In this document: positions 37,623 to 45,408 of the stretch, in pieces
How positions within the stretch are numbered: position 1 is the first letter of the stretch
Layout of the letters: every line of letters starts with the position of its first letter
Origin: Alphaproteobacteria bacterium 46_93_T64
Lineage (GTDB): Bacteria; Pseudomonadota; Alphaproteobacteria; Sneathiellales; Sneathiellaceae
Assembly: GCA_002163135.1 (NCBI GenBank)
Contig: MAAN01000029.1
Span: forward strand, 1-55,773
Length of the DNA stretch: 55,773 nucleotides
Reading direction: 5' to 3'
Translations under genes and position numbers: made by a program
The notes under the pieces: generated by a model
Told to the model about the DNA's origin: nothing
The model's input: the letters and a program-made list of their open reading frames with translations, nothing else
Databases searched by the model: none

Positions 37623-38887
37623 TGAGCGATAAAAATCCCCTTTCCGCCCCTGAAATTATTACTTTTGGTTGCCGCCTTAATAGTTACGAGTCAGAAGTAA
37701 TGCGCGGACACGCGACGGCCGCAGGTATGAACAATGCGATTATTATCAATACTTGCGCAGTCACCAACGAGGCAGAACGGCAAGCCCGTCAGGCAATACG
37801 CAAAGCCAGACGCGAACATCCTGATGCCAAAATTATTGTAACGGGCTGCGCCGCGCAAACCAATCCGGATCAATTTACGGAAATGGAAGAAGTCGACCAA
37901 ATTCTAGGTAATATGGAAAAATTGGAAGCAACTTCTTTTGGTCTTGAGCAAACCGAGCGTGTTCAGGTCAACGATATCATGTCGGCAACAGAGACCGCCA
38001 GCCATCTGCTGGAAGGTTTTGAAGGCCGCGCGCGAGCCTTCCTGCAAATTCAAAATGGCTGCAATCACCGCTGCACTTTTTGTATTATCCCCTATGGCCG
38101 CGGTAACAGCCGCTCGGTTCCTTTGGGAGCGATTGTTGAACAGGCTAGATCCCTCACTCAAAACGGATATCGCGAATTTGTTTTAACCGGCGTCGACATT
38201 ACGGCATATGGCGAGGATCTTCCGGGAACCCCGACGCTTGGCCAAATGTGCCGCCGTTTGCTTGCCACCGTTCCAGAAATTGAGCGTTTGCGTTTGTCGT
38301 CTTTGGATCCCGTAGAAGTCGATGACGACCTTTGGCGCCTTATTGAAAATGAAGACCGCCTTATGCCCCATCTGCATATCAGTTTGCAGGCGGGAGATGA
38401 CATGGTGCTAAAACGCATGAAACGCCGTCACTTACGAGATGATGTCTATAAGTTCGTTGAAAAAGCGCGCTCATTACGCCCTGGTGTCGTCTTCGGTGCA
38501 GATATTATTGCAGGTTTCCCGACAGAGACTGACGAAATGGCCGAAAACAGCCGCTTGTTACTTGAAGAGTGCGACATTACATATGCTCATGTGTTCCCGT
38601 ATTCAGAACGTCCGGGAACACCAGCTGCGAAAATGCCACAAGTGCCGGGAAACATTCGGAAAGCCAGAGCCGCGGGATTAAGGGCTGTTGGCGATGCCAA
38701 CCTTCGCCGTCATCTAGAAGAACAAGTAGATAAAGAGCTTGCAGTACTGGTGGAGAATGAAAAAACCGGTCGTACGGAGCATTATGCGCCAGTTCAGTTT
38801 GATTTCACGGCAGAACCCGGTACCATCGCGTCGGTGAAAATTACACATACTGACGGCAAGAAACTGTACGCAAGTCTTAAGGATTAA
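37622..38887 (+). CDS. mtaB: tRNA N6-threonylcarbamoyladenosine C2 methylthiotransferase
   Basis: MtaB is a radical SAM enzyme that makes ms2t6A37 in tRNAs. The 421-residue protein has the N-terminal UPF0004 domain with cluster cysteines C17, C45 and C76. The radical SAM core CNHRCTFCIIPYGRG carries C147, C151 and C154. ISLQAGDDMVLKRMKRRH is the family's substrate-binding block, and a C-terminal TRAM domain follows. The length and the dapF-mtaB-ftsY context favour MtaB over MiaB. It overlaps dapF by one base. Confidence 0.94.
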   Translation: MSDKNPLSAPEIITFGCRLNSYESEVMRGHATAAGMNNAIIINTCAVTNEAERQARQAIRKARREHPDAKIIVTGCAAQTNPDQFTEMEEVDQILGNMEKLEATSFGLEQTERVQVNDIMSATETASHLLEGFEGRARAFLQIQNGCNHRCTFCIIPYGRGNSRSVPLGAIVEQARSLTQNGYREFVLTGVDITAYGEDLPGTPTLGQMCRRLLATVPEIERLRLSSLDPVEVDDDLWRLIENEDRLMPHLHISLQAGDDMVLKRMKRRHLRDDVYKFVEKARSLRPGVVFGADIIAGFPTETDEMAENSRLLLEECDITYAHVFPYSERPGTPAAKMPQVPGNIRKARAAGLRAVGDANLRRHLEEQVDKELAVLVENEKTGRTEHYAPVQFDFTAEPGTIASVKITHTDGKKLYASLKD

Positions 38888-38896
38888 ATAGAATTA

Positions 38897-39835
38897 ATGA
38901 GTGATGGTGAGAAAAAGGGCTGGTTTCGCCGCCTGAAAGACGGACTTAAGCGATCATCCAATGTACTTTCCACAGGTATTTCAGACATCTTCACCAAGAG
39001 AAAACTTGATGATGATGTCCTTGAAGAACTTGAAGAATTGTTGATCACTTCAGATCTTGGTGTCACGACAGCGGCCCGCATTGCCTCAAACATTGCTAAA
39101 ACCCGGTATGATAAAGAGATTTCACCAGAAGAAATTCGCGATGCCCTCGCGGACGAAATTACACAAATTCTCGAACCTATTGCCGTTCCGTTTGAATTGA
39201 ACGAGAGCCTGAAGCCACATGTTGTTTTGGTCGTAGGTGTAAACGGATCTGGTAAGACAACTACTATTGGCAAATTGGCCAAACAATACACTGATGCAGG
39301 CAAAAAAGTTATTCTTGCCGCTGGTGACACGTTCCGCGCGGCAGCCGTTGAACAACTCACGATCTGGGGGGAGCGTACCGGTGCAAAAGTCATCACAACA
39401 AAAGTTGGTGGCGATTCAGCAGGTCTTGCCTTCAGCGCCTATGAACAAGCACAAAAAGAAGGCGCCGATCTGCTGCTTATCGATACAGCGGGTCGCCTTC
39501 AAAATAAAAGTGACTTAATGGCAGAGCTTGAAAAAGTATTACGTGTATTGAAGAAACTAAACCCGGACGTCCCTCATTCCAGCCTGCTAGTTTTGGATGC
39601 GACAACCGGTCAAAATGCCCTTAATCAGGCTGAGATTTTTGGCAAAGTATGCGGTATTACCGGCTTGGTAATGACCAAACTGGATGGCACGGCTCGCGGC
39701 GGCGTTCTAGTTGCCATTGCAGACAAATTCAAACTCCCCGTTCATGCCATTGGTGTGGGTGAAGGGGTTGATGATCTGCAGCCCTTTGCCGCCCGTGATT
39801 TCGCCCGTGCCCTTTCAGGCGCAGATAACAGCTAA
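38897..39835 (+). CDS. ftsY: signal recognition particle receptor FtsY
   Basis: FtsY is the membrane-associated GTPase that receives Ffh-ribosome complexes. The 312-residue protein has only a short basic N-terminus (KKGWFRRLKDGLKRSSN), lacking the long acidic A domain of E. coli FtsY, as is usual in Alphaproteobacteria. The NG domain shows VGVNGSGKTTTIGKLAKQY (about 113-131), AGDTFRAAAVEQL, DTAGRLQNKSDLM, TKLDGTARGG and GVGEGVDDLQPF. It lies 9 bases after mtaB. Confidence 0.97.
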   Translation: MSDGEKKGWFRRLKDGLKRSSNVLSTGISDIFTKRKLDDDVLEELEELLITSDLGVTTAARIASNIAKTRYDKEISPEEIRDALADEITQILEPIAVPFELNESLKPHVVLVVGVNGSGKTTTIGKLAKQYTDAGKKVILAAGDTFRAAAVEQLTIWGERTGAKVITTKVGGDSAGLAFSAYEQAQKEGADLLLIDTAGRLQNKSDLMAELEKVLRVLKKLNPDVPHSSLLVLDATTGQNALNQAEIFGKVCGITGLVMTKLDGTARGGVLVAIADKFKLPVHAIGVGEGVDDLQPFAARDFARALSGADNS

Positions 39836-39853
39836 TTCAGGATCGTACTCTCT

Positions 39854-40486
39854 ATGTCCCAGCGTAAAATGCCCGCAGCAGTCAAGTCAGCTACCGAACT
39901 TGGCCCCATCGTGATTTTCTTTGCCGTTTATTCTTTATATGACCGGGTTATGGGTGTGGAAGCTCCTGCAGACGGCGCGGCAGAGGCAGCAATTGGTGTC
40001 TCTAATTCACTCTTTGCGGCGACTGGCGCGATTATGATCACCACCCTGATCGCCTTGGTCATTTCGTACTATTATGAACGCAAAATCCCAGCAATGCCGC
40101 TCATCACAGCCATTGTTATTACGGTCTTTGGCGGTCTCACCCTTTATCTTCAAGATGATACTTTCATCAAGATGAAACCGACAATCATCTATATCCTGTT
40201 CTCAGGTGCGCTTGGCGCCGGTATGTTGTTCGGAAAGTCCTTTATCAAAGTTCTGTTTGGCAACTTTTGGAACCTTGATGATCATGGATGGCGGAAACTG
40301 ACATTTCGCCTAATAGCCTTCTTTTTGACACTCGCCATTGCCAATGAAGTAGTTTGGCGGAATTTTTCAACTGATCTTTGGGTGAGCATTAAAGTCTTTG
40401 GCTTCACAGGTGTCACATTTGTTTTCTTTTTGGCGCAAGTCCCGTTACTGACGAAACATACCCTCAATAGCGAAGCTAAAAACTAG
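39854..40486 (+). CDS. ispZ: inner membrane-spanning protein YciB/IspZ (septation protein A)
   Basis: The 210-residue protein belongs to the YciB/IspZ family, linked to septation and envelope integrity; its molecular function is not settled. It has about five to six membrane helices and the family start ATELGPIVIFFAVYSLYDR (about 13-31). The PTIIYILFSGALGAGMLFGKSFIKVLF stretch spans about 109-135. ANEVVWRNFSTDLWVSIKVFG lies near 162-183. It is 18 bases after ftsY, the usual alphaproteobacterial order, and 11 bases before the DUF3445 gene. Confidence 0.92.
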   Translation: MSQRKMPAAVKSATELGPIVIFFAVYSLYDRVMGVEAPADGAAEAAIGVSNSLFAATGAIMITTLIALVISYYYERKIPAMPLITAIVITVFGGLTLYLQDDTFIKMKPTIIYILFSGALGAGMLFGKSFIKVLFGNFWNLDDHGWRKLTFRLIAFFLTLAIANEVVWRNFSTDLWVSIKVFGFTGVTFVFFLAQVPLLTKHTLNSEAKN

Positions 40487-40497
40487 AGCGCTGTAGA

Positions 40498-41337
40498 ATG
40501 CCCCTACCCTATTTTCCTGTCGAAAGCGGTGACTACAAAATCACTCTGGGTTTAAAGCCCCACAAAGACGGAAAGTGGTTGGAGGTAGATGAAAGTTACG
40601 CATCCGATACAAAACTGAAAAGAGAGCTTTTCAGCGAGCAAAAACATGCTGTTTTCGCGAGTACTGCGGGAGCAGCACTATCAGAAGCCAAAGTTCTATC
40701 CCTTGTACAAGGCAGCCTGAAGACAATCTATCCGGAACTTGTGATAGCGCCCGGCTTTAACGACAGCAACGCCTTAGTAAAAGCTGCCAGTCTTGTGCAA
40801 GAAGACCTCATTCTGATGCAACGGAAAGGCAATGACTATATTCTGGGAGCTGCGGCTGTCTGCTTTCCATCAGGCTGGAATCTTCGTGAAAAAGTTGGCC
40901 GAAATCTTAACGATATCCATTTCCCGGTACCGGGCCTGAATGCCGCTATTGGAAGCTCCATAGATAAATTTTTCCAAAACCTGAAGCCAAACAAAATTGT
41001 TCAACGCTTTAACTGGGGTTTGTTTGACGACCCGGCTCTTTTTCAACCCGGCTGGTGGCGCGACCAACAGCCAGCAATGATCGACATTGACGCAGACACC
41101 ATCGGTCAGAATATCTATTTTCGAGTAGAAAAACAGACGCTACAACGTCTTGAAGACAGCGATGACATACTGTTCACTGTGCGCATCTTCAACACCCCGC
41201 TTGATGAAATTGCGGAAGATCAAGAAAAGACAGAAAGGCTTCACCATGCTCTCACAAGTATGCCAAACGCCCTTCGCCATTACAAAACAGTTGCCCAGTA
41301 TGAAGAGCTACTTCTGGATTATCTAAAAACCAGTTAG
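40498..41337 (+). CDS. DUF3445 / haem-dependent oxidative N-demethylase family protein
   Basis: The 279-residue protein matches DUF3445, a family that includes the haem-binding alpha subunit of oxidative N-demethylases. Blocks supporting this are VCFPSGWNLREKVGRNLNDIH (about 122-142), RFNWGLFDDPALF (about 170-182), YFRVEKQTLQRLEDSDDILFTVR, and the C-terminal HHALTSMPNALRHYK. A PAS-like haem-binding fold is expected from the family. The partner oxidoreductase subunits are not nearby, so the role and substrate are unknown. It ends 10 bases from the convergent DUF4197 gene without a terminator. Confidence 0.82.
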   Translation: MPLPYFPVESGDYKITLGLKPHKDGKWLEVDESYASDTKLKRELFSEQKHAVFASTAGAALSEAKVLSLVQGSLKTIYPELVIAPGFNDSNALVKAASLVQEDLILMQRKGNDYILGAAAVCFPSGWNLREKVGRNLNDIHFPVPGLNAAIGSSIDKFFQNLKPNKIVQRFNWGLFDDPALFQPGWWRDQQPAMIDIDADTIGQNIYFRVEKQTLQRLEDSDDILFTVRIFNTPLDEIAEDQEKTERLHHALTSMPNALRHYKTVAQYEELLLDYLKTS

Positions 41338-41347
41338 CAATAAACGG

Positions 41348-42106
41348 CTACCTTCCGCCAAAAACCGATCTCAAAACCTCTGTGGTGCGAGCGACCGGAT
41401 TGTTACGAATAGAGGCTTCTTCTTTTGCGAGGTAATGGAACAAACCTTCAAGCGCAAGATCAGTTGCATGTTCCCCTAAATCTGATTTGATATCCGGAAC
41501 GAATGGATATTTAGCGTATTCGCCCAACAGGTTATTATATGCCGCAATGGCACCCGCATCTTCTAACGCTTGTTCGATAATAGGGCGCACAGTTGCGCTA
41601 AGGTCTTCTGTTGCTACCTTCTGGAAATACTGGGTTGCCGCATCATCTGGGCCATCATAGATCTTTTGCGCATCTTCAACGGTCATATCCGTGATCGCCT
41701 TGACAATGAGTTCTTTGGTTTTTGGGGCGGCAGCTTCAGCGCCTTTGTTCAGGCGACTTTCCACATCATCGGCAAGACCGGACAAACCAAATTTACGGAG
41801 CATCGCTTGCGCTTGTTGCATTTTTTCGGGAAGCGGGATGTGAATATCCGGATCGCTTTCATATCCACCACTACTGCTAATCTGTTCAACAACGCGTCCT
41901 GTTCCAACCTTCAAAGCTTCACGAAGGCCTTCCGTTATTTCAGATAAACCAAGTGTACTGGTTGTACTTCCACCTGTTGCACTTGAAGGGGCGGTCACTT
42001 TATTCAGAGTGTCTTTTAGCCCCTTCATCAAATCCGCTGTTGCAAGGCTGGTAGAAGAAAATGCTAACGCGCCCGCCAGCAAGATCACACTCAGGTTTTT
42101 AATCAT
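41348..42106 (-). CDS. DUF4197 domain-containing exported protein
   Basis: The 252-residue protein has a signal peptide (cleavage near residue 23, SLATA). Its low-complexity Ser/Thr/Gly linker is at about 40-51. The DUF4197 domain follows, recognised by ITEGLREALKVGTGRVVEQIS, IHIPLPEKM, YDGPDDAATQYFQ and the C-terminal ALEGLFHYLAKEEASIRNNP. DUF4197 proteins are widespread, mostly helical, and periplasmic or outer-membrane associated, with no known activity. The gene stands 19 bases after a NUDIX gene on the same strand and may share its transcript. Confidence 0.87.
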   Translation of the reverse strand: MIKNLSVILLAGALAFSSTSLATADLMKGLKDTLNKVTAPSSATGGSTTSTLGLSEITEGLREALKVGTGRVVEQISSSGGYESDPDIHIPLPEKMQQAQAMLRKFGLSGLADDVESRLNKGAEAAAPKTKELIVKAITDMTVEDAQKIYDGPDDAATQYFQKVATEDLSATVRPIIEQALEDAGAIAAYNNLLGEYAKYPFVPDIKSDLGEHATDLALEGLFHYLAKEEASIRNNPVARTTEVLRSVFGGR

Positions 42107-42125
42107 TTTGGGACCACCTTTTTAT

Positions 42126-42698
42126 TCATCGTTTCATTATCTCGAAGGACTTTGTCAGCATGTCACCTTCTGCATTACTAAAAGGGATAAATCTGTCTTC
42201 ATTCTTGATACTGTTATACTGATGTAGTGCCCAATATACGGTTGGAAAAGCGAGATCCTTCCACGGAATTTCATCCCAAGTAAAAAGCTCAACTTCTAAC
42301 GACTCTGGGCCTGCAGAAAACTCTGGAACATCCAGAACTGCCCGATACATAATTTGCACTTGGCTAATGTGGGTAATGTTATAAATTCCCAGCATATCCC
42401 GAATTCTGATATTCGCATTGGCCTCTTCGTAGGCTTCGCGAATTGCACCTTCTTCGGTGGTCTCTTTTTGCTCCATAAATCCGGCAGGTAGCGTCCAGAA
42501 CCCTTTGCGTGGATTAATGGCACGGCGGCATAGCAAAAACTTGTCCTCAAAGGTAACGACGGATCCAACCACGACTTTCGGATTTACATAATTGATCCAT
42601 CCACAGTCACTGCAGACATCCCGCTCAAAACTATCGCCTTCTGGGATTTCGCGGACAAATCCGAAATCTTTCGGGTTCGTTGAAGTCACTCGGTTCAC
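42126..42698 (-). CDS. NUDIX hydrolase
   Basis: The 190-residue protein has an N-terminal zinc-ribbon-like CSDCGWINYVNPK (about 30-42, only one CxxC pair visible). The Nudix fold begins VVVGSVVTFEDKFLLCRRA. The Nudix box GFMEQKETTEEGAIREAYEEANANI is at about 74-98. The catalytic R-E and E-E residues are kept and the late glycine is replaced by asparagine. The WTLPAGFME block resembles NADH pyrophosphatase-like and ADP-ribose-type hydrolases. The substrate cannot be assigned. Confidence 0.9.
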   Translation of the reverse strand: MNRVTSTNPKDFGFVREIPEGDSFERDVCSDCGWINYVNPKVVVGSVVTFEDKFLLCRRAINPRKGFWTLPAGFMEQKETTEEGAIREAYEEANANIRIRDMLGIYNITHISQVQIMYRAVLDVPEFSAGPESLEVELFTWDEIPWKDLAFPTVYWALHQYNSIKNEDRFIPFSNAEGDMLTKSFEIMKR

Positions 42699-42733
42699 CT
42701 TTTTCAGATAAGCTGGATCTTCAATGATATTTC

Positions 42734-42922
42734 TTAAACACGAATATCAATGGTACGGCCAATACCACTAAATCTCATATCCGGCTGATGGTCTTTAAGA
42801 GCCACGGGTTTTAATGCTTTTTCAACAGGTTTAACTTGCGCCTGCACATCACCGGATTGCCCGCCAAGCATTCTGCCTGACAGGGTGACATTACTAGACA
42901 AGGTTCCTGATATTTTTACCAT
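42734..42922 (-). CDS. doubtful small ORF, 62 residues
   Basis: This is the only open frame in the 270-base gap between ccmI and the NUDIX gene. The product is polar, rich in V, K, G and S, with no signal, membrane helix or known motif; it ends GRTIDIRV. The ribosome-binding site is weak. The C-terminal part is well behaved in composition, but I cannot show that it is expressed. It could equally be non-coding spacer. Confidence 0.3.
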   Translation of the reverse strand: MVKISGTLSSNVTLSGRMLGGQSGDVQAQVKPVEKALKPVALKDHQPDMRFSGIGRTIDIRV

Positions 42923-42968
42923 ATGCCGTGTGCCCCAACTGTATGGGTTTCTACCCGATCCTAATTTA

Positions 42969-44357
42969 TCAATTTTGAGCGGGTTGTGAAAGGGCCTTTA
43001 TTGCCCGCGTTACATTTGCATAAAGCGGCGCGCCTTCCGGAACCAATGATTGCATTTTCTTCCAATGGGTTAAGGCAACATCGCGGCGTCCCGCATCCAT
43101 TTCAGCAAGTCCTATATACCAGTGAGCTTCTGCTACAGTATCATCCAGCGTCAAGACCTTACGATAAAGCGTAATGGCTTCGGCTGGCGGCGGTGAACCC
43201 GCGCCGACGTTTTGAACCAGAGCCAGTGCTTGTAAAATCAAAGGCAGGGGATCAGCCTCCTGCATTTTTGCGGCACGGGCATAAGCATCTGCAGACTTTT
43301 CATAATGCCGCTGGACACTAAATGCTTTGCCAAGCTTCATCAGCCCGTCAAACTCCGGATCAGACTGCATGCGCTCTTCCAGTCTGGCAACCATGGAATT
43401 GATCATATCTTGACGGTCAGCAGCAGACATTTCTGCCGCGGCCTCTCGATCGGCTCGGCTAGGGCCTGCATTTGTACTCTCTGCCAGTTGCTTCGTCTCC
43501 AATATTGCAGAGACATCGCGACCGACGATACCAGCAACCTCCCCAATACGTTCTCTCAGGATCTGCATAAATGGGGCATCGGGATCACTGTCTCGATAGA
43601 GTGCGAGCCAAGCCTCAAGCGCTTTTATATTATCGCCTTTTTGTGCATCATATTCTGCCAAATAATAACGGGCTCCCGGATGCTCCGGCTCAAGATCCGC
43701 TGCTTTTGTAAAAGCCTCAAGGGCCGCATCACTCATTGTACCTTTAGCGGCATAATAGAAATTTTCACCGGCGCCAACATATAGATCGACATCAGTCGGA
43801 TCCAAAATTGTCGCCTTTATATAGGTAGCCGCGGCCTCATCAAACCGTCTCATGCGAGACAAAGTTCTCGCAAGCAATACCCAACCATCTACGTTGTCAG
43901 GTTGTTCGCTGAGCTTTTCTGCAAGCCGCTCCACCAGAGTTTCGAAATCTTGCCCTGCAAAATCACGTTTTTCTTTTTCGATATCACGGGCTGCTAAAGG
44001 CTGTGATGGCAATTGGGGGGAGCCCAAATATTTGTACAGCGTAAATGTCGATCCGAAGACGAGAACCAAAAGCATAAGTGCCAGCTTTGGCTGCGCCCCC
44101 TTCAAAGCGCCTCGCACTCTGTCCTCTTGCTCACCCACACGTAAAATTCTGCGCTGAATTTCAACCCGAACGGGCTCGACATCAGCTTCATTTACCACAC
44201 CACGTGCGACATCGGCGTCCAGCTCCGCCAGTTGTTGTTTGTAAACGGAAATGCCCTGCTCTTGTCTTGAAATTGTTACCGCACGTTTGTTAAGAAACGG
44301 AAGCAATAAAAGAATGGCAGCTACAAGCGTAATGGCACACAAAACAAACCAGATCAT
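42969..44357 (-). CDS. ccmI: cytochrome c maturation protein CcmI
   Basis: CcmI holds apocytochrome c and passes it to the CcmF/H haem ligation complex. The 462-residue protein has two N-terminal membrane helices (about 2-22 and 91-112), a basic cytoplasmic loop with ISVYKQQLAELDADVARG (about 36-53), and a long periplasmic part with tetratricopeptide-like repeats (for example WVLLARTLSRMRRFDEAAA and AHWYIGLAEMDAGRRDVA). It overlaps ccmH by four bases and is last in the ccm cluster. Confidence 0.93.
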   Translation of the reverse strand: MIWFVLCAITLVAAILLLLPFLNKRAVTISRQEQGISVYKQQLAELDADVARGVVNEADVEPVRVEIQRRILRVGEQEDRVRGALKGAQPKLALMLLVLVFGSTFTLYKYLGSPQLPSQPLAARDIEKEKRDFAGQDFETLVERLAEKLSEQPDNVDGWVLLARTLSRMRRFDEAAATYIKATILDPTDVDLYVGAGENFYYAAKGTMSDAALEAFTKAADLEPEHPGARYYLAEYDAQKGDNIKALEAWLALYRDSDPDAPFMQILRERIGEVAGIVGRDVSAILETKQLAESTNAGPSRADREAAAEMSAADRQDMINSMVARLEERMQSDPEFDGLMKLGKAFSVQRHYEKSADAYARAAKMQEADPLPLILQALALVQNVGAGSPPPAEAITLYRKVLTLDDTVAEAHWYIGLAEMDAGRRDVALTHWKKMQSLVPEGAPLYANVTRAIKALSQPAQN

Positions 44358-44875
44358 GAACGACCTCTCTCGCCGTCGTCTTCAGCCATTAATTGATCAA
44401 ATGTTTTCTTTTCTGCATCTGTCAAAGGTCGAGAAACAGAGTTTTCAGTTGGGGCTGCTGACTTCCTGCGTAAAAACCGCACCACAAGAAAACCTCCAAA
44501 AAGCAAGACAAGCATTGGGCTTAACCACAATACCAGCGTCCGCATTTTGAACGGCGGGTTTAAAAGAACCCAATCTCCATACCGAGAGACTAAATAATTT
44601 TGAACCTGATCATCTGTATCGCCGGCAAGGATCCTTTCCCGCACGATTGCTCGTAAGTCCCGGGCCAGACCCGCGTTACTGTCCAAAATCGATTGATTTT
44701 GGCACACCAGACAGCGAATACCTTCCGCAATATCGCGAACCCGCTCTTCCTTAACGGGATCGTCAAGACGCTCTTCAACAAAAACGGCACTGGCAAATCC
44801 GACAAATCCAATGGTTCCAAGCAGACAAAGAACGTACATCAGACGACGCGAGGCTTGCCCAAAATTGATGGTCAT
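44354..44875 (-). CDS. ccmH: cytochrome c maturation protein CcmH
   Basis: CcmH is a membrane-anchored thiol oxidoreductase that keeps the CXXCH motif of apocytochrome c reduced. The 173-residue protein has an N-terminal signal-like helix (about 12-31) and the redox motif IRCLVCQNQSI (C55, C58). The three-helix bundle includes RERILAGDTDDQV and YGDWVLLNPPF, followed by a membrane helix (about 112-133). It overlaps ccmI and ccmG by four bases each. Confidence 0.95.
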   Translation of the reverse strand: MTINFGQASRRLMYVLCLLGTIGFVGFASAVFVEERLDDPVKEERVRDIAEGIRCLVCQNQSILDSNAGLARDLRAIVRERILAGDTDDQVQNYLVSRYGDWVLLNPPFKMRTLVLWLSPMLVLLFGGFLVVRFLRRKSAAPTENSVSRPLTDAEKKTFDQLMAEDDGERGRS

Positions 44876-45405
44876 CCTTCACCTCCGTCAATGCGAGGTA
44901 AAATGCGATTTTTCAGATCTTTTTCCGTAATAGGACCAATGATTTTGTCCAAAATAGTACCATCTGGCCCCATAATGAAAGTTTCGGGGACACCGTAAAC
45001 GCCAAAATCAATACCCACACGACCCTTTAAATCCATTCCAGTGCGTGCATAAGGGCTGCCATTTCGCCTTAACCATTTTGCTGCGGCGTCAGGTGTATCT
45101 TTATAATTAAGCCCGTAGATATCGATCTTTCCCTGCCGACTTAATTCCATGAGGGTCGGATGTTCCGCAAGACAAGCAACGCACCATGACGCAAATACGT
45201 TCAATAGCGTAATCTTACCTTCTTTCAAGTTCTCACTAGATAGATTTTCACCGTAACCCGGTACTGCTTCAAGTGCGAAAACAGGCGACTTTTTGTCCAG
45301 CAACTCCGAGGGGATTTCTTTTGGGTCAAGATAAAACAGAGCGTAGAACATAACCCCTGCGATCCCCGCGAAGGTTATTACTGGAGCCATAAAACTTAAT
45401 TTCAT
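44872..45405 (-). CDS. ccmG: thiol:disulfide interchange protein CcmG/DsbE
   Basis: This is a 177-residue periplasmic thioredoxin-like protein that reduces apocytochrome c or CcmH. It has an N-terminal membrane anchor (about 5-26) and the active site FASWCVACLAEHP (C75, C78). The family block YGLNYKDTPDAAAKWLRRNG and the cis-proline loop YGVPETFIMGPDG follow. It lies 3 bases after ccmF and overlaps ccmH. Confidence 0.95.
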   Translation of the reverse strand: MKLSFMAPVITFAGIAGVMFYALFYLDPKEIPSELLDKKSPVFALEAVPGYGENLSSENLKEGKITLLNVFASWCVACLAEHPTLMELSRQGKIDIYGLNYKDTPDAAAKWLRRNGSPYARTGMDLKGRVGIDFGVYGVPETFIMGPDGTILDKIIGPITEKDLKNRILPRIDGGEG

Positions 45406-45408
45406 TAT

